A stretch of 64,000 nt of DNA from Chondromyces crocatus (GCF_001189295.1 NZ_CP012159.1:2556001-2620000); one strand, 5' to 3'. Positions 23,379 through 33,700 are shown, numbered from the stretch's first letter. Notes: a model not told the origin generated them from the letters alone. Program-made: numbers and translations.

Positions 23379-25352
23379 TTAGTTATTGCCGGTCCAACGT
23401 TCCTCGATGTCGAGCCGTCGGAGGTGTGACGTGATGGTCTTCTGATCCATCTTCAGGAATCTAGCTGCCGAGGACTTGGATCGGAAATGGCTCAAGACTA
23501 CCTCCCAATGCTCACGCGAATAATCGCGGGGTTTAGTTGGTAGGGCGTCTTGGTCGGCACTTTCGTTAGTCGTCCCCTCCTCCTGCAACTCAGTCGCACT
23601 GTCCGCTTCATCAAACGAGGGTTGCGTCTGCCCCAGGGCTTTGCGCATCTGTTCCAGAATGCTGCCTTTGCTTGAGAACGACCTCACCTTTTCGATAAGG
23701 TCCGGAAAGACCGAGACGGCAAGCGTGACCATGGGAATGAATCCTTGGAGGATCCGCATGAGATCTTGCTGCGCGAACACGGGGATCTCACGAATCTCAC
23801 TGAGCAACTTGAACCAAGGGCTCTCTATGAGGTGTGTGCTCCTCGACAGCTCGATGAGTTCGAGGTCGACCGCTTCGCGTTTGGTGAGAGCCTTCTGTTG
23901 TGCCTCGACGAGGGCGCGAACGACTTCGTCAGGGAGCTGAGGTGCTGAACGGATTTGTCGCCATTCAGTTTCGATGGCGGTGAGCCGCCCCTGTTCGCGG
24001 GTTAGCTCCTGGTGGTGCTGAAGGTGCTGAACCACAGTCTTGTGATCTTCGGAAGCGTCAGGAATAGTCGCGAAGAAGTTGTGAAGGCCTGCAATGTCAG
24101 CTGCTGCCTCTGGAGCTTCCAACGCGTCCAGACTGCGGGCCACCTCCTTCACCCGCCAGGAAGCCAGTTCCGCAGTCAATCCCTGTCCGTCGGCTTCGTC
24201 GCAGAGGAAGCCTGGTGCCCGCTTGAAAAGCGGCTGCTCGAGATAAGGGCGCTGGAGATGAGGAGGGAGGTCTTCGAGCCGAACCGTGCTGCCGCCGGCG
24301 CTGCTCAACGCGAGGCGCAGGACTCCCACGAGTTCACGCAGATTGCCGGGCCACTGGTGGAGTGAGAGAGCTTCGGTGGCGCTGCGTGTGATGGGGGGCA
24401 AGGCCTTTTGGCCCAGCTTGTGAAGGAGTTCAGGGATCACGTCCGTGAATACGCCGCGTCTCTTTCGAAGAGGGGGCAGTCGTAGCCAACCGACGCGAAT
24501 GCGGTGGAGAAGGTCGCGACGGAAAGCACCGCGCGCGATATCCTCGTCTAGGGTGTGCCAGGTGGCCGCAAGAATCCGAACTTGAATTTGTCTCTCCCGA
24601 TTTTCTCCGACGCGCGACAGCTTTTGATCCTGCAGGAATCGAAGCAGTCGCACCTGCGCGGCGAGCGGCAGGTCGCCGATCTCATCGATGAGCAGCGTGC
24701 CGTGATCAGCCTCCTCCAGCCGGCCGGGTCTTTCGCTTTGAGCACCTGTGTATGCACCCCGCACGTGACCGAAGAGTTCGTCGTTGATGAGGTCTGGCGG
24801 CAGCCCCGACACCTGCACGACGTGGAAACCACCTTTGTTTTCCTGCTCTCGAACCCAGATGTCGTGTATCGCGCGCGCTACCAGCTCCTTTCCCGTGCCC
24901 GTCTCGCCCTCGATCAGAATGGGAATCGCAAGCCCTGCAGGCACCTCAGGTGTATTGCCCGTCGCGTAGTCGCGTGCCTTGGAGAGTTCGAGCAGCATCT
25001 CCAGATCGGTCGCGACGATGCCATCGAATGCGCGCTCCTCCGCCTTGCGCAGCCGGAGCCAGGCTCGGCAGCGGTCGAGGTGCTCGTCATCATGGCCGAG
25101 GGAAATGACGGATGGTTTTGCTGTTCTGGCATTGGCGATGAGCTCCGCCGCTGCTTCGATCTTCGATGCCGAGTCGAGCGCACGGCGGAGTTTGAGGCGC
25201 TTTTCTTCGTCGGACGAGAGACCGAAGAGTAGGGCGAGATCCCCAGCGGTGCCTCGACCGGCCCGCAGGCTACGTCGGAGGTGCCGTCGCACGTGAAGAA
25301 CCACCTCGCTATGAAGCGGCTCTTTGGGCAGTCTCTCGTCGATCAGGATCAT
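23379..25352 (-). CDS. Sigma54 enhancer-binding protein with unusual N- and C-terminal regions
   Basis: 657 aa. AAA+ core at about 110-370: Walker A GETGTGKE (149-156), the sigma54-contact loop GAYTGA (199-204, GAFTGA variant seen in active proteins), and Walker B LLIDEIGDLP (about 220-229). The first ~105 residues are helical and match no receiver, GAF, PAS or FHA pattern. Between the AAA+ core and the DNA-binding end is an extra ~200 residues with coiled-coil and a hydrophobic stretch (FIPMVTLAVSVFPDLI). The C-terminus is a Fis-like HTH (KSSAARFLKMDQKTITSHLRRL). It lies 12 nt downstream of the glycine-zipper gene in a lower-GC island. It likely activates its own operon through the palindromes near 25.95 kb. 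Confidence 0.88.
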   Translation of the reverse strand: MILIDERLPKEPLHSEVVLHVRRHLRRSLRAGRGTAGDLALLFGLSSDEEKRLKLRRALDSASKIEAAAELIANARTAKPSVISLGHDDEHLDRCRAWLRLRKAEERAFDGIVATDLEMLLELSKARDYATGNTPEVPAGLAIPILIEGETGTGKELVARAIHDIWVREQENKGGFHVVQVSGLPPDLINDELFGHVRGAYTGAQSERPGRLEEADHGTLLIDEIGDLPLAAQVRLLRFLQDQKLSRVGENRERQIQVRILAATWHTLDEDIARGAFRRDLLHRIRVGWLRLPPLRKRRGVFTDVIPELLHKLGQKALPPITRSATEALSLHQWPGNLRELVGVLRLALSSAGGSTVRLEDLPPHLQRPYLEQPLFKRAPGFLCDEADGQGLTAELASWRVKEVARSLDALEAPEAAADIAGLHNFFATIPDASEDHKTVVQHLQHHQELTREQGRLTAIETEWRQIRSAPQLPDEVVRALVEAQQKALTKREAVDLELIELSRSTHLIESPWFKLLSEIREIPVFAQQDLMRILQGFIPMVTLAVSVFPDLIEKVRSFSSKGSILEQMRKALGQTQPSFDEADSATELQEEGTTNESADQDALPTKPRDYSREHWEVVLSHFRSKSSAARFLKMDQKTITSHLRRLDIEERWTGNN

Positions 25353-25364
25353 GCTGTCCTTTGG

Positions 25365-25775
25365 TCAGAGCGGCTGTACGAGGACCTCGGGGGTCTGGTC
25401 GAGGGCTAGGGTGGCGCGCACGCGCCATCCTACCTGGACACGGTTCACCCCTGCGAGCCCACCGATCAGTGCACCGAGAAGGGCAGCGACGCCCCCGAAC
25501 TTCGGCACGTCGACGAGTGCTTCTACCGCGAGCCCGATAAACCCGCCCAGCGCCGCTCCTTCAGCAGCACCGAGGCCGCCGGCCAGGAAGAAGTCGCGGA
25601 GACGCGGATCCGTCTCGGGGTCGAACGCGAACCGAATGCCGGCAGTATCTACGAGTTCATGCATGACCCGGCGAAATGTCACGAGGTTCTGCAAGCCTCT
25701 CAGCGCGAATGCCTGCCGCTGCTGAAGAGCAAAGAGCAGTTGGCCGTCAGAGAGAATGATGGAGGACGTGTGCAT
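25365..25775 (-). CDS. Small glycine-zipper membrane protein
   Basis: 136 aa, not recognised by name. Residues 1-60 are soluble and amphipathic (SDGQLLFALQQRQAFALRGL). Residues 64-110 are a Gly/Ala/Leu-rich hydrophobic region with repeated GxxxG spacing (AGGLGAAEGAALGGFIGLAV and GGVAALLGALIGGLAG), two probable helices, then a short beta-like tail. Glycine-zipper helices often oligomerise in membranes. ATG at 25775 is preferred: AAGGAAAG lies a few bases upstream, and the longer ATG at 25835 would lie inside the sigma54 promoter. It is the first gene of a two-gene operon with the enhancer-binding protein, which presumably controls its level. Confidence 0.7.
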   Translation of the reverse strand: MHTSSIILSDGQLLFALQQRQAFALRGLQNLVTFRRVMHELVDTAGIRFAFDPETDPRLRDFFLAGGLGAAEGAALGGFIGLAVEALVDVPKFGGVAALLGALIGGLAGVNRVQVGWRVRATLALDQTPEVLVQPL

Positions 25776-25823
25776 GGAGCTTTCCTTTTCGAAGGACGCA
25801 TCAGTGCGCCCTTCCCGCTTCAC

Positions 25824-25839
25824 TGCATGCCGCATGCCA
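25824..25839 (-). promoter_or_regulatory. Sigma54 (-24/-12) promoter
   Basis: On the minus strand the sequence reads TGGCATGCGGCATGCA. It has the invariant GG and GC at the required spacing and fits the TGGCAC-N5-TTGCA consensus at all but a few positions. It lies 49 nt before the start of the glycine-zipper gene. The enhancer-binding protein gene is next in the operon, and three palindromes lie about 105-135 bp upstream. Confidence 0.75.
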
Positions 25840-25943
25840 CTTGTTTAACTGTTTGAAATCACTAATAATGACGCTGTTTATGTGAGTGGTGTCACGATCG
25901 GAGAACCGCCAATCACTGCCCTTCTCAAGCTGCTCTTGGACAG

Positions 25944-25975
25944 TTCCCGGGAAGCTTCCAGGGAGTTCCAGGGAA
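25944..25975. promoter_or_regulatory. Three tandem palindromic sites, likely enhancer (UAS)
   Basis: TTCCCGGGAA (25944-25953), TTCCAGGGAG (25956-25965) and TTCCAGGGAA (25966-25975) are repeated near-palindromes spaced 12 and 10 bp, close to one helical turn. Their distance from the -24/-12 promoter (105-136 bp upstream on the minus strand) is that of typical enhancer-binding protein sites. Binding by the operon's own activator is inferred. Confidence 0.65.
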
Positions 25976-27073
25976 CATGCGGAAACGTCTCCGCGAACGC
26001 GGTGGATAAGCGGTTGCCGGCAAGCTGGAGGCTTCGTCCAGTCATCACGCTCCCGGTGCCTGCTTGGTTCCTTGTGGGCGCACTCGGGTTGGTGAGCGTC
26101 CGATGTTGGGGAGGATAACGTGGCGTGTGAGTCGGGAGGTCAGGGCGACCTTTTGAAACTACCGGGTTGCTGCGGGCATGTCGGGCACCTCGTTGGACCT
26201 CGCTCGCGCAGCGCCGCGTGAGGCGGCGACGTGCACAAGGATCTCGTGACTGTGGTGCGCCGTTGTGGCGTGAGCCGTGTGCTCTGCCCCCAGCTCACGC
26301 TCCACTGAGGCTCCAATCCGACCGATCGCGCGCGTAGCAGAGCTGGGCCTGACATATCCAGGGAGGTGCAGTACGGCTACCACCGCAAGAACTGCTCCGG
26401 TGAAAAGACATCGAAGTGCACTGTGCGGAAGGGGTTGTCGTGATGCTCGACGGCTTCGGTAGCTACGAGGTCGCGCCTGCTTCGCCTGGTTGGCATGACG
26501 CCTTCGTCAACGGTCTAGAAGGAGATAGATGCTTGTGGCGGGCAGCATTGCACTTCATGCCACGCTGCCGTGCAGGCATGCTCGCGCTCACGGGCCGAAG
26601 CGTCTCCAAAAACTAGCCCTATCGCTGCGTCGGCACCTTTTCCGTCTCGATGGGTTGACATGGAACCCTGGCTGGACCGCTCTTGCGTTAGGGCGCGGCG
26701 GCCAGCCACCTCCTTGGTTTGCTTGCGATCCGCTTCACGAGTAACGGCGTGCCCCATTCATGTTGTGGCGGCCTCATGCGGGGGACCGCTGTGACGAGCT
26801 TTTCGTCGAGGTCAGGGCGTCTCGGACGCCGGGCGCGTCGCGTCGAGAGGCTGGGCGTCTCGGACGCCGGGCGCGTGGCATCGAGAGGCTGGGCGGCGGC
26901 TCGGGTCCGGCGACGACGTAGGCGCTGCGTGGGCGCTGCCTGGGCGCTGCGTGTGTGATGGACGTCGGGACGAGGACACGTCGGCGTATCAACCATCTCG
27001 AAATCAGCGGGAAGATCCTCTATGCGCGTAGGATGGACGTCGAGCGCAGTCCGCTCATCCCGCAACTCATCCG
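25976..27073. other. Long spacer without a supported gene
   Basis: About 1.1 kb between the sigma54 control region and the membrane ATPase gene. Open frames are short, overlap on several strands and lack the codon bias of neighbours. A 38-bp tandem duplication (26815-26890) and imperfect GGGCGCTGC repeats near 26930 are the only structures seen. It may hold remnants of lost genes or the promoter of the ATPase gene. Confidence 0.5.
26815..26890. repeat. 38-bp tandem duplication
   Basis: Units 26815-26852 and 26853-26890 are identical except for two bases. Both begin GGGCGTCTCGGACGCCGGGC. They are non-coding as far as can be seen. Confidence 0.75.
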
Positions 27074-29875
27074 ATGAAACGTCTTCAGAGAATGCGCCGA
27101 GGCGCGGGGTGGCGAGAGCCACGCGCCTTCGTGACGGTGGTCTTTGCTCTCGCGTCGTTCCTTTGTGCCTCGGCAGGCTGGGGCATCCCGAAAGCGGCGG
27201 CGCAGGATGCCGATCCCGCTGGTGCGGGCACGGCCGCCGCGGCCGCGCAGGGCACACCGCCGTCGCCTGCTGCCACGCCGCCCCCGGCTGCGCCCACGCC
27301 TGCGCCGGTCCCGACCGTCGAGGCTGCCCGGACCGCCGAGCCGGTCCCGGCCGTCGAGGCGGCTCGGACTGCCGAGCCGGTCCCGGTCGTCGCGCCGCCT
27401 GCGGCCTCACCGGAGCCCGTCGTCGAGGCGGTCAGGGCCGTCGAGCCGGCGCCCGCCAAGGCCGTCGAGCCGGCGCCCACGGTGGACCCTGCTGCCGCCG
27501 ACCCCGCGTCCACTGCGGAGACCAGCCCGCCGGCCGACCCTGCGGCCCCGGCCGACTCTGCGGCCCCGGTCGACGAGGCCGCCGCGCAGGAGCGGCGCAC
27601 CCGGGTCGAGGCGCTCGCTCAAGAGGCCAAGGACGTCGCGCACGGCAACGAGGCCGCCGACGCCCTCCTCCAGCGCGTCATGACCGAGCTGAGCGCGCTG
27701 CGCCCCCTGGTGGAGCGGGCGATCGCGGACGCGAACGCGGCGACGTCGGCGGACGCCCCGACGCCCGCCTGGGCGGTGGAGGTGCTCGCGGACGAGGAGA
27801 CGCTCGACGCCACGCGCGTGCTGCTCCTCCACCGGCTCACCCACACGGGCCGCGACGCGGCGCTCGGCGTCGACCGGGCGGGCCTGGAGCAGCTCCGCGC
27901 CGAGGTGTGGCACATCGAGACGCGGGCGCGCTGGTCGTTCGCGCGCCGGGATGCCCTTCGCGGCGAGCTGTTCGAGGCGTTCGGCGACCCGTTCAACATC
28001 GCCGCCCTCTCGGTGCGCGGTGGCCTCGTGCTGGTCGTGCTGGTGCTGGCTGCGCTGGCCGCCTCGAAGCGCCAGCGCCTCCTCGACAGCGGCCGCAGCA
28101 TCCTCCTCCGCGCCGTCCGCAGGCCGCGCCTCCAGCGCGTGGTCGAGCGGGTCCACGGCGTGGTCTCGGTGCTCTCCGGGCCGCTGCTCTTCCTGTTCCT
28201 GCTCTGGGGCTTCCACTGGGCGCTCGGCCCCACCGTCATGCACCTGCATGCGGTGGCGCTGATCTACGATCTCCTGGTCTGGTACGCGGTCTACCGGATC
28301 GTGATCGTGGCGCTGGAGCGGCTCGTCGCGGCGCGCGCGGGCTCGCCCTCCACGCTGTTCGGGCCGCCGCTCGGTGGCAAGATCCTCAGCGCGGTGCGCA
28401 CCGTCGGCAGGTACGCGCTCTTCGTCGCCTTCGTTCGGATGATCGTCCAGTTCGTGGCCGGGCCGGGCTACCTCCACCACGCGGTGGGGCGCATCGCCTC
28501 GCTGGGTACGCTGGTGGTGATCTGGGTCCTGATGCGTCGCTTCCGCGACGACATCTGTGACGCCTACCTGCGCCGCCACGACACCGGCGCGCTCGCCAGC
28601 GCGGTGCGCGCGACACGGCACAAGTGGTACGGCTTCTTCGTCGCGCTCATCGCGTTCCTCTCGCTGGCGCTCGCGGCGCTGGGGCGCTGGCTCCGGAGCT
28701 TCCTGCTCGGTTTCGAGCAGTCGCACCGGTTGCTCGCGTTCCTCTTCCGGCGGCGCCTGGAGAAGCGCCTCGGGGCGAACGGGAACGATGCGTCGCTGTC
28801 GGACGACCCGGATCTGCCCGCCGAGCTGCTCGCGGATCTACCCGAGGTCCCCATCGAGGATCCGGCGAAGGGCCTCGACTACTACCCGGACCTGGACCGC
28901 TTCGAGGAGCTGCTCGCGGCGTGGAAGGACAGCCCGCGGATCGGCTCGCTCCTGCTCGTGGGCGGCGCGGGCTCGGGCAAGACGAGCTGGCTGCGCGCGG
29001 CGGAGCGCGCGGCGGGGGACATCCCCAGCCAGCGCATCGCGCTCAAGCAGCGGATGCTCACGCCGGAGGCCGTGGTCTCCACGCTGGGCGCCGCGCTGGC
29101 GGCACCACCGGAAGCGCTCGCCGACCCGCACGCGCTCGCGGCGTGGCTCCGCAAGCAGCCGCGTCGGCTGCTCATCCTCGACGATCTGGAACACCTCTTC
29201 CTGCGCGGCCTCGACACCTGGGGCGCCTGGGAGGCGTTCCTCGACATCGTCGAGTACTCGGCGCCGAGCATGTTCTGGCTCTGCGCGCTGGCCGAGCACC
29301 CGCACCGCTTCGTGCTCTTCGCCCGCGGTGAGATCCCCGTCTTCCGGGCGGTGGTGGAGCTGGAGCCGTGGCCCGAGGAGAAGCTCGGCGAGCTGCTCGG
29401 CGGGCGCGTCCGCGCGAGCGGCTACGAGCTGTCGTTCGACGACCTGATGACGGACGACGAGGACCCGGATCCCGCAGCCCAGGCGGCCGGCACCGAGCGG
29501 GACTTCCGCCGCCTCATCTGGGACTACGCGCAGGGGTGCCCGCGCGTCGCGCTCCACTACTGGCTGCGCTCGCTCCAGGTCGCCGGGGAACGCCGCCTGC
29601 GGGTGAAGCTCTTCCGCGGGCCCAGCGAGGACACGCTGGAGGACCTGGGCGAGGTCGAGCGGTTCGTGCTCGCCAGCGTGGTGTGGCACGACAGCCTGAC
29701 CCCGCAGGAGGCGTCGCTCTCGCTCTCCTTCCCGCGCCTCCCTTGCGAGGACGCCCTCGCCAAGCTCCTGGAGCTGGGTGTCGTCGACGATCACGGCGGT
29801 CGCCACCGGGTCACCACCCCGTGGCAGAGCGCCGTCACCAGCTTTCTCCTGCGCAAGCACCTCATCCAGCCCTGA
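27074..29875 (+). CDS. Membrane-bound STAND/AAA-like P-loop ATPase paired with an MscS channel
   Basis: 933 aa. A signal-like segment (about 17-40) is followed by a long Pro/Ala-rich linker (45-165) with repeated VEAARTAEPVP units, a helical region (170-300), then about six TM segments between 310 and 540. The cytoplasmic C-terminal part carries Walker A GGAGSGKTS (about 629-637) and Walker B LLILDDLEHLF (about 699-709), followed by helical regions ending in a winged-helix-like stretch. This is the layout of a signal-transducing P-loop ATPase in the membrane. The MscS gene starts 12 nt after its stop, so the pair is surely co-transcribed. ATPase gating or sensing for the channel is plausible, not proven. 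Confidence 0.75.
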   Translation: MKRLQRMRRGAGWREPRAFVTVVFALASFLCASAGWGIPKAAAQDADPAGAGTAAAAAQGTPPSPAATPPPAAPTPAPVPTVEAARTAEPVPAVEAARTAEPVPVVAPPAASPEPVVEAVRAVEPAPAKAVEPAPTVDPAAADPASTAETSPPADPAAPADSAAPVDEAAAQERRTRVEALAQEAKDVAHGNEAADALLQRVMTELSALRPLVERAIADANAATSADAPTPAWAVEVLADEETLDATRVLLLHRLTHTGRDAALGVDRAGLEQLRAEVWHIETRARWSFARRDALRGELFEAFGDPFNIAALSVRGGLVLVVLVLAALAASKRQRLLDSGRSILLRAVRRPRLQRVVERVHGVVSVLSGPLLFLFLLWGFHWALGPTVMHLHAVALIYDLLVWYAVYRIVIVALERLVAARAGSPSTLFGPPLGGKILSAVRTVGRYALFVAFVRMIVQFVAGPGYLHHAVGRIASLGTLVVIWVLMRRFRDDICDAYLRRHDTGALASAVRATRHKWYGFFVALIAFLSLALAALGRWLRSFLLGFEQSHRLLAFLFRRRLEKRLGANGNDASLSDDPDLPAELLADLPEVPIEDPAKGLDYYPDLDRFEELLAAWKDSPRIGSLLLVGGAGSGKTSWLRAAERAAGDIPSQRIALKQRMLTPEAVVSTLGAALAAPPEALADPHALAAWLRKQPRRLLILDDLEHLFLRGLDTWGAWEAFLDIVEYSAPSMFWLCALAEHPHRFVLFARGEIPVFRAVVELEPWPEEKLGELLGGRVRASGYELSFDDLMTDDEDPDPAAQAAGTERDFRRLIWDYAQGCPRVALHYWLRSLQVAGERRLRVKLFRGPSEDTLEDLGEVERFVLASVVWHDSLTPQEASLSLSFPRLPCEDALAKLLELGVVDDHGGRHRVTTPWQSAVTSFLLRKHLIQP

Positions 29876-29887
29876 CGAGACACGCCC

Positions 29888-30733
29888 ATGGAAGCCGAAG
29901 ACATCGAAGGCAGCGCGAAGCTGATCGAGACCATCCAGGCCGGTGGCGTGATCACCGGGCTCGTGATCCTGCTCATCACCTGGTTCCTCGTCCGGGTGGC
30001 CACCTCCGCGCTGGAGCGCACCGGCAGCCGGTTCGTGCACCGGCGCCTCCTGCTCCACCAGATCGCGACCCTGCTCCGGTTCGGGATGTACATCGGCGGC
30101 ATCGTCGCCGCGATCGGCACCTCGCTGAACCTCTCCAAGGAGGTGGTCCTCGCCCTGACCGGCACCATCGCCGTCACCATCGGCTTCGCGCTGAAGGACC
30201 TGGCGTCGTCGATCCTCGCCGGCCTGACGTTGATCATCGACCGGCCGTTCCAGGTGGGCGACCGGGTGCAGTTCGAGGATCACTTCGGTGAGATCAAGGC
30301 GATCGGCCTGCGCTCGGTGCGTCTGCTGACCGAGGACGATCTGCTGGTGACGATCCCGAACAACAAGTTCCTCACCGAGGTGGTGGCGTCCGCGAACCAG
30401 GGGCGCCTCGACATGGTGGTGAAGCGCGAGTTCTGGGTCTCGCCCGAGCAAGACCTGGATCTCGTCAAGCGCGTGGTGGAGGAGTGCATCACCAGCAACC
30501 GCTACGTGTTCCTCGGGCAGCAGTGGAGCGTGCGGATGGAGCAGGTGATGTTCCCGTTCGGCGCTGCGGTGCGCCTGGAGGCCGAGGCGAGCATCCTCGA
30601 CATGAAGTACAAGCAGGAATACGAGGGCGCGCTGACCGAGCGCGTGCTCGCCGCCTTCCGCGAGCGGAAGATCATGCTCGCCGGCCCCGCGTGGCCCGCG
30701 AAGGCGCCGGATTCGGTGCTGTCGCCGAGCTGA
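29888..30733 (+). CDS. MscS-family mechanosensitive channel
   Basis: 281 aa. Three TM segments (VITGLVILLITWFLV; ATLLRFGMYIGGIVAAIG; and the pore helix VVLALTGTIAVTIGFAL-KDLASSILAG with Gly/Ala packing). The beta-domain signature RPFQVGDRVQFEDHFGEI and GLRSVRLLTEDDLLVTIPN follows, then the C-terminal alpha/beta vestibule. The length matches E. coli MscS. It releases solutes upon membrane tension in known relatives. The upstream 933-aa ATPase is only 12 nt away, so a dedicated channel-ATPase pair is likely. It converges with the NACHT gene, with 42 nt between. Confidence 0.9.
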   Translation: MEAEDIEGSAKLIETIQAGGVITGLVILLITWFLVRVATSALERTGSRFVHRRLLLHQIATLLRFGMYIGGIVAAIGTSLNLSKEVVLALTGTIAVTIGFALKDLASSILAGLTLIIDRPFQVGDRVQFEDHFGEIKAIGLRSVRLLTEDDLLVTIPNNKFLTEVVASANQGRLDMVVKREFWVSPEQDLDLVKRVVEECITSNRYVFLGQQWSVRMEQVMFPFGAAVRLEAEASILDMKYKQEYEGALTERVLAAFRERKIMLAGPAWPAKAPDSVLSPS

Positions 30734-30769
30734 AGTCCCTGTCGTCTCCGAGCCGTCCGGGGGGGCGGC

Positions 30770-30785
30770 CTGGCGCTATCGCCAG
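30770..30785. terminator. Possible hairpin at convergent gene ends
   Basis: CTGGCG (30770-30775), loop CTAT, and CGCCAG (30780-30785) form a perfect 6-bp stem. It overlaps the stop codon of the NACHT gene and lies 37 nt after the MscS stop. No T run follows, so activity as a terminator is uncertain. Confidence 0.3.
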
Positions 30786-33700
30786 CGCAGTCTGGGAATC
30801 GTGTGTTCTGCGTACGATTGCCCCTTCGGCACGTTCTCGGTGTCGGCCCTGAAGTCTCGGTTCTTGTCGGAGAAGCGGCGGGGGTAGATCCGTGCCCGGA
30901 GAAAGCCGTCCGCGCCATCGACGAGGGCGCCGAACGAGTACCCGTGCTCGGCATTCGCGTCGCCTCGTGCGGGATCGCCGTGCGTGGCGCCGGCAACGAC
31001 GCGCACGATGCCGTTGCCGCCTCCTGCCCAGAGCCCCTCGCTGTCGTGTTCGTGAACATGCCCGGCGAGGTGGAGGTGGGCGACGCTCCGCAGCTCGCGG
31101 TCGACATCCCGCTGGTCCGCGAGCCATCCGGCGGTTGCAGGGTGATGAGAGAGCACGACGAGGAGTTCGTCGGCCTCTGACGGTGGCTCCGCCAGGGTCT
31201 CCGCGAGCTGTCGCCTGCCCATGCGGAGCTTGCCCTGATCCTGATTGTCGGCAGCGAGCAGGGCGGAGTTCAGGCCGATCAGGCGCACCCTCAGGCCGTC
31301 CCGCCCTTCCAGCGGCGTGTGCCACCAGAGGCGGGAGGACGCCGGGGTCGGAGCGCCCAGGCAAGCCGGCGAAAGGTCGCGGGCGAACGCGAAGTAGGCG
31401 CTCTGGCGCTGCGTGAGCTGTTCACGCTCCTGGGCCTCGTCGAGCGCCTCGTCGAGAGATTCCGAGCCCTCACGAAGGCTCGTGAGAAGCCGCCGGGTTG
31501 CGCGGTCCCGGTCGACCTGGCGATCGACATCGTGGTTTCCAGGCACCGCGAAGACGTGGCGGAGGTCCAGCCGGACGGCTCCTGCCAGGTCCTGCAGCCA
31601 GTCCTTGGCGCGTGCGTACTGCTCGGGCTGCGCGCTCCAGGCGATGTCGCCGGTCACGAAGATGGCGTCGATGCGCGGCAGCCCCAGCTCCCGGAAGGTT
31701 GCGGCATCTGCCTTCAGCTTGGCCAGAACCAGCTTCTGATCTGCGCGATGCGCGGCCGTGGGGTGTCCGAAGTGCACATCGGAGACGTGCAGCCAGGTGA
31801 GCAGCGGCTCTCTTTCGGTTCTCAAGGTGGGGGGGCTCGGAAGAGGCTCCGGCGCAGGGTGTGACGTCGGGGTGGTCGTGCGGGTGGAGACAGTTGCGCT
31901 GCTGGAGGCAGTTGCGCTGCTGGAGGGGGAGGCTTCGGAGGGCACGCGTTCGTGGCGCCGCAGGTCCAGGAGGTCTTCGAGGCCAGGTTCTCGGCCGTCG
32001 AGGAGCCGTCGCCAGGGGGAGCCTTCACCGTCCAGCCTGAGGCCCGTCATGAGGTGCGCGTACTGCGCATGGGCGAGGGCCAGGGCACCTTCGAGGCCGC
32101 GGAGGCTCCCTCGATGGCGCTGGAGATCCTCCGCGTGCTGCTGCCAGGACCAGGCGACGAGCTGCGCGTCGAGGGGATGGTGGCGCAACCAGGAGTCGGT
32201 CGTCTCATCGACGCTGAGCGCGTCGGATCGGCGAGCGGCCTGGTAGCGGACGAAGCAGACCAGGTGCTGACAGGCAGCGAGCTGCCCGAGAGAAGAGAAG
32301 AGCAGCGGAAGGGAGGACTGGCTTTCGAGGTGTGCGTGGAGAACGCCGTCACCCATGTCCGGAAGGAGCCAGATCCTGGGCAAGGAGAACGGGCGGAAGG
32401 GGGCCGGCGCTGCTGGGGAGACGTCGAGTTCGTCGCTCCAGGCAGGGCCGACGTGACGACCGACATGGCGCCCGAACTCCGCAAGGAGTTGAGTGCCGAA
32501 AGAATCGACGGTTGCCTGGTTTTCGTAGAGCTGGCAGAGCTTGCCGATCGATCCGCTGAACTCGTGGGTGAAGTGGCGGACGAAGCGGTGGGCGAGGTCG
32601 TGGGTCGCCGAGGTCGGCGGGGAGTTCTCGGCAGGCGCGTGGAGAACACGGGTCACACCCCAGCCTGCGAGAAAGCGCGCAGCCGCCTGTTCGACGGTGT
32701 CGGTGTTCTGAAGGCGCGTCACGAGACGCGCGGCGCCGAGAAGGGCGCAGTGGACCGTCGTGTCGAGCGGTCGGCGTGGGGTCCAGCCAGGTGGGGGTTC
32801 CATCGAGACGCCTCCGGCGAGAGGTACCGTCACCTTGCAGAGGCGGTGGAGCGTGTGCAGGCCGGTTGCCTGAGAGAAGTACTGGAGCAGCCCGCTGTCG
32901 GGATGCGTCGCAGCGAAGTTCAGCCGCGACGCCGCTTCGTCCCCCACCTTGCTCAGCATCCAGACGATGGCCGCCCGTACGGCCGCTGGGGCCGGGGACG
33001 GCCTCGCGCCAGTCGCCCAGGCGAGCGTCAGACGGTACAGGGCGGGGCCGTTCAGCGCGGCGAAGACGGCCGCCCAGACGTCGTCCGTCACCCCTTCGGA
33101 GAGGAGAGGCGCAAGCTCCGGCTCGTCGAGCAGCACCGCGAGGTGGGGCAGCAGCTCGGGAAGGTGGCGGTTCGCTCGGATGCGGTCCACGGCCTGCGTC
33201 GTGAGGCCCCAGAGCTTCATCTCCAGGTGGAGGCAAGCCACCGCGTCGGTGGCCGGGGCCTCTCGTTGCTTGTCGGCCAGCACCTCGGCGAGGGTCTTCG
33301 CGCCGACGTCGGAGAAGAGCTTCACCTCCTCCAGGGCGGTGAACCAGGCGCCGAAGAAGGCGGGATTCGCGGTCCAGAAGGTGACGGCGCGGTCGAGGAT
33401 CTGGCGGCAGTCCCTCGCCGTGAACTCGAGGTCGTCGCGCAGCGCGCGGGTGAGCGTCAGCCAGCCTTCGGCGGCGTCTGTTTTCTCCAGCGACCGGAAG
33501 AGGGCAGAGACGATGGTGTCGAAGGCGGTGTCCCCTCCGCCGCCAGGTCGTCGTTGCACCACGTACAGCCGGAGGAGCAGCACCTCCTCCCAGGCCGGGT
33601 CGCCGAGGTGCTTCACGAAGAAGGCGGGGTTGTCGTGCTCCAGAGGAGCGCAGGTGAAGGCCCAGGCGGCGAGGTACTCCTGAAAGGAGAGGTGGAGGAA

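Noticed and set aside
26159-26616. Small open frames in the spacer upstream of the membrane ATPase
   Set aside because: They overlap on both strands, lack codon bias, and have no convincing start signals.
27022-28560. Open frame of 512 codons on the plus strand
   Set aside because: Shifted frame of the membrane ATPase gene, rich in Arg/Gly/Ala with no domain.
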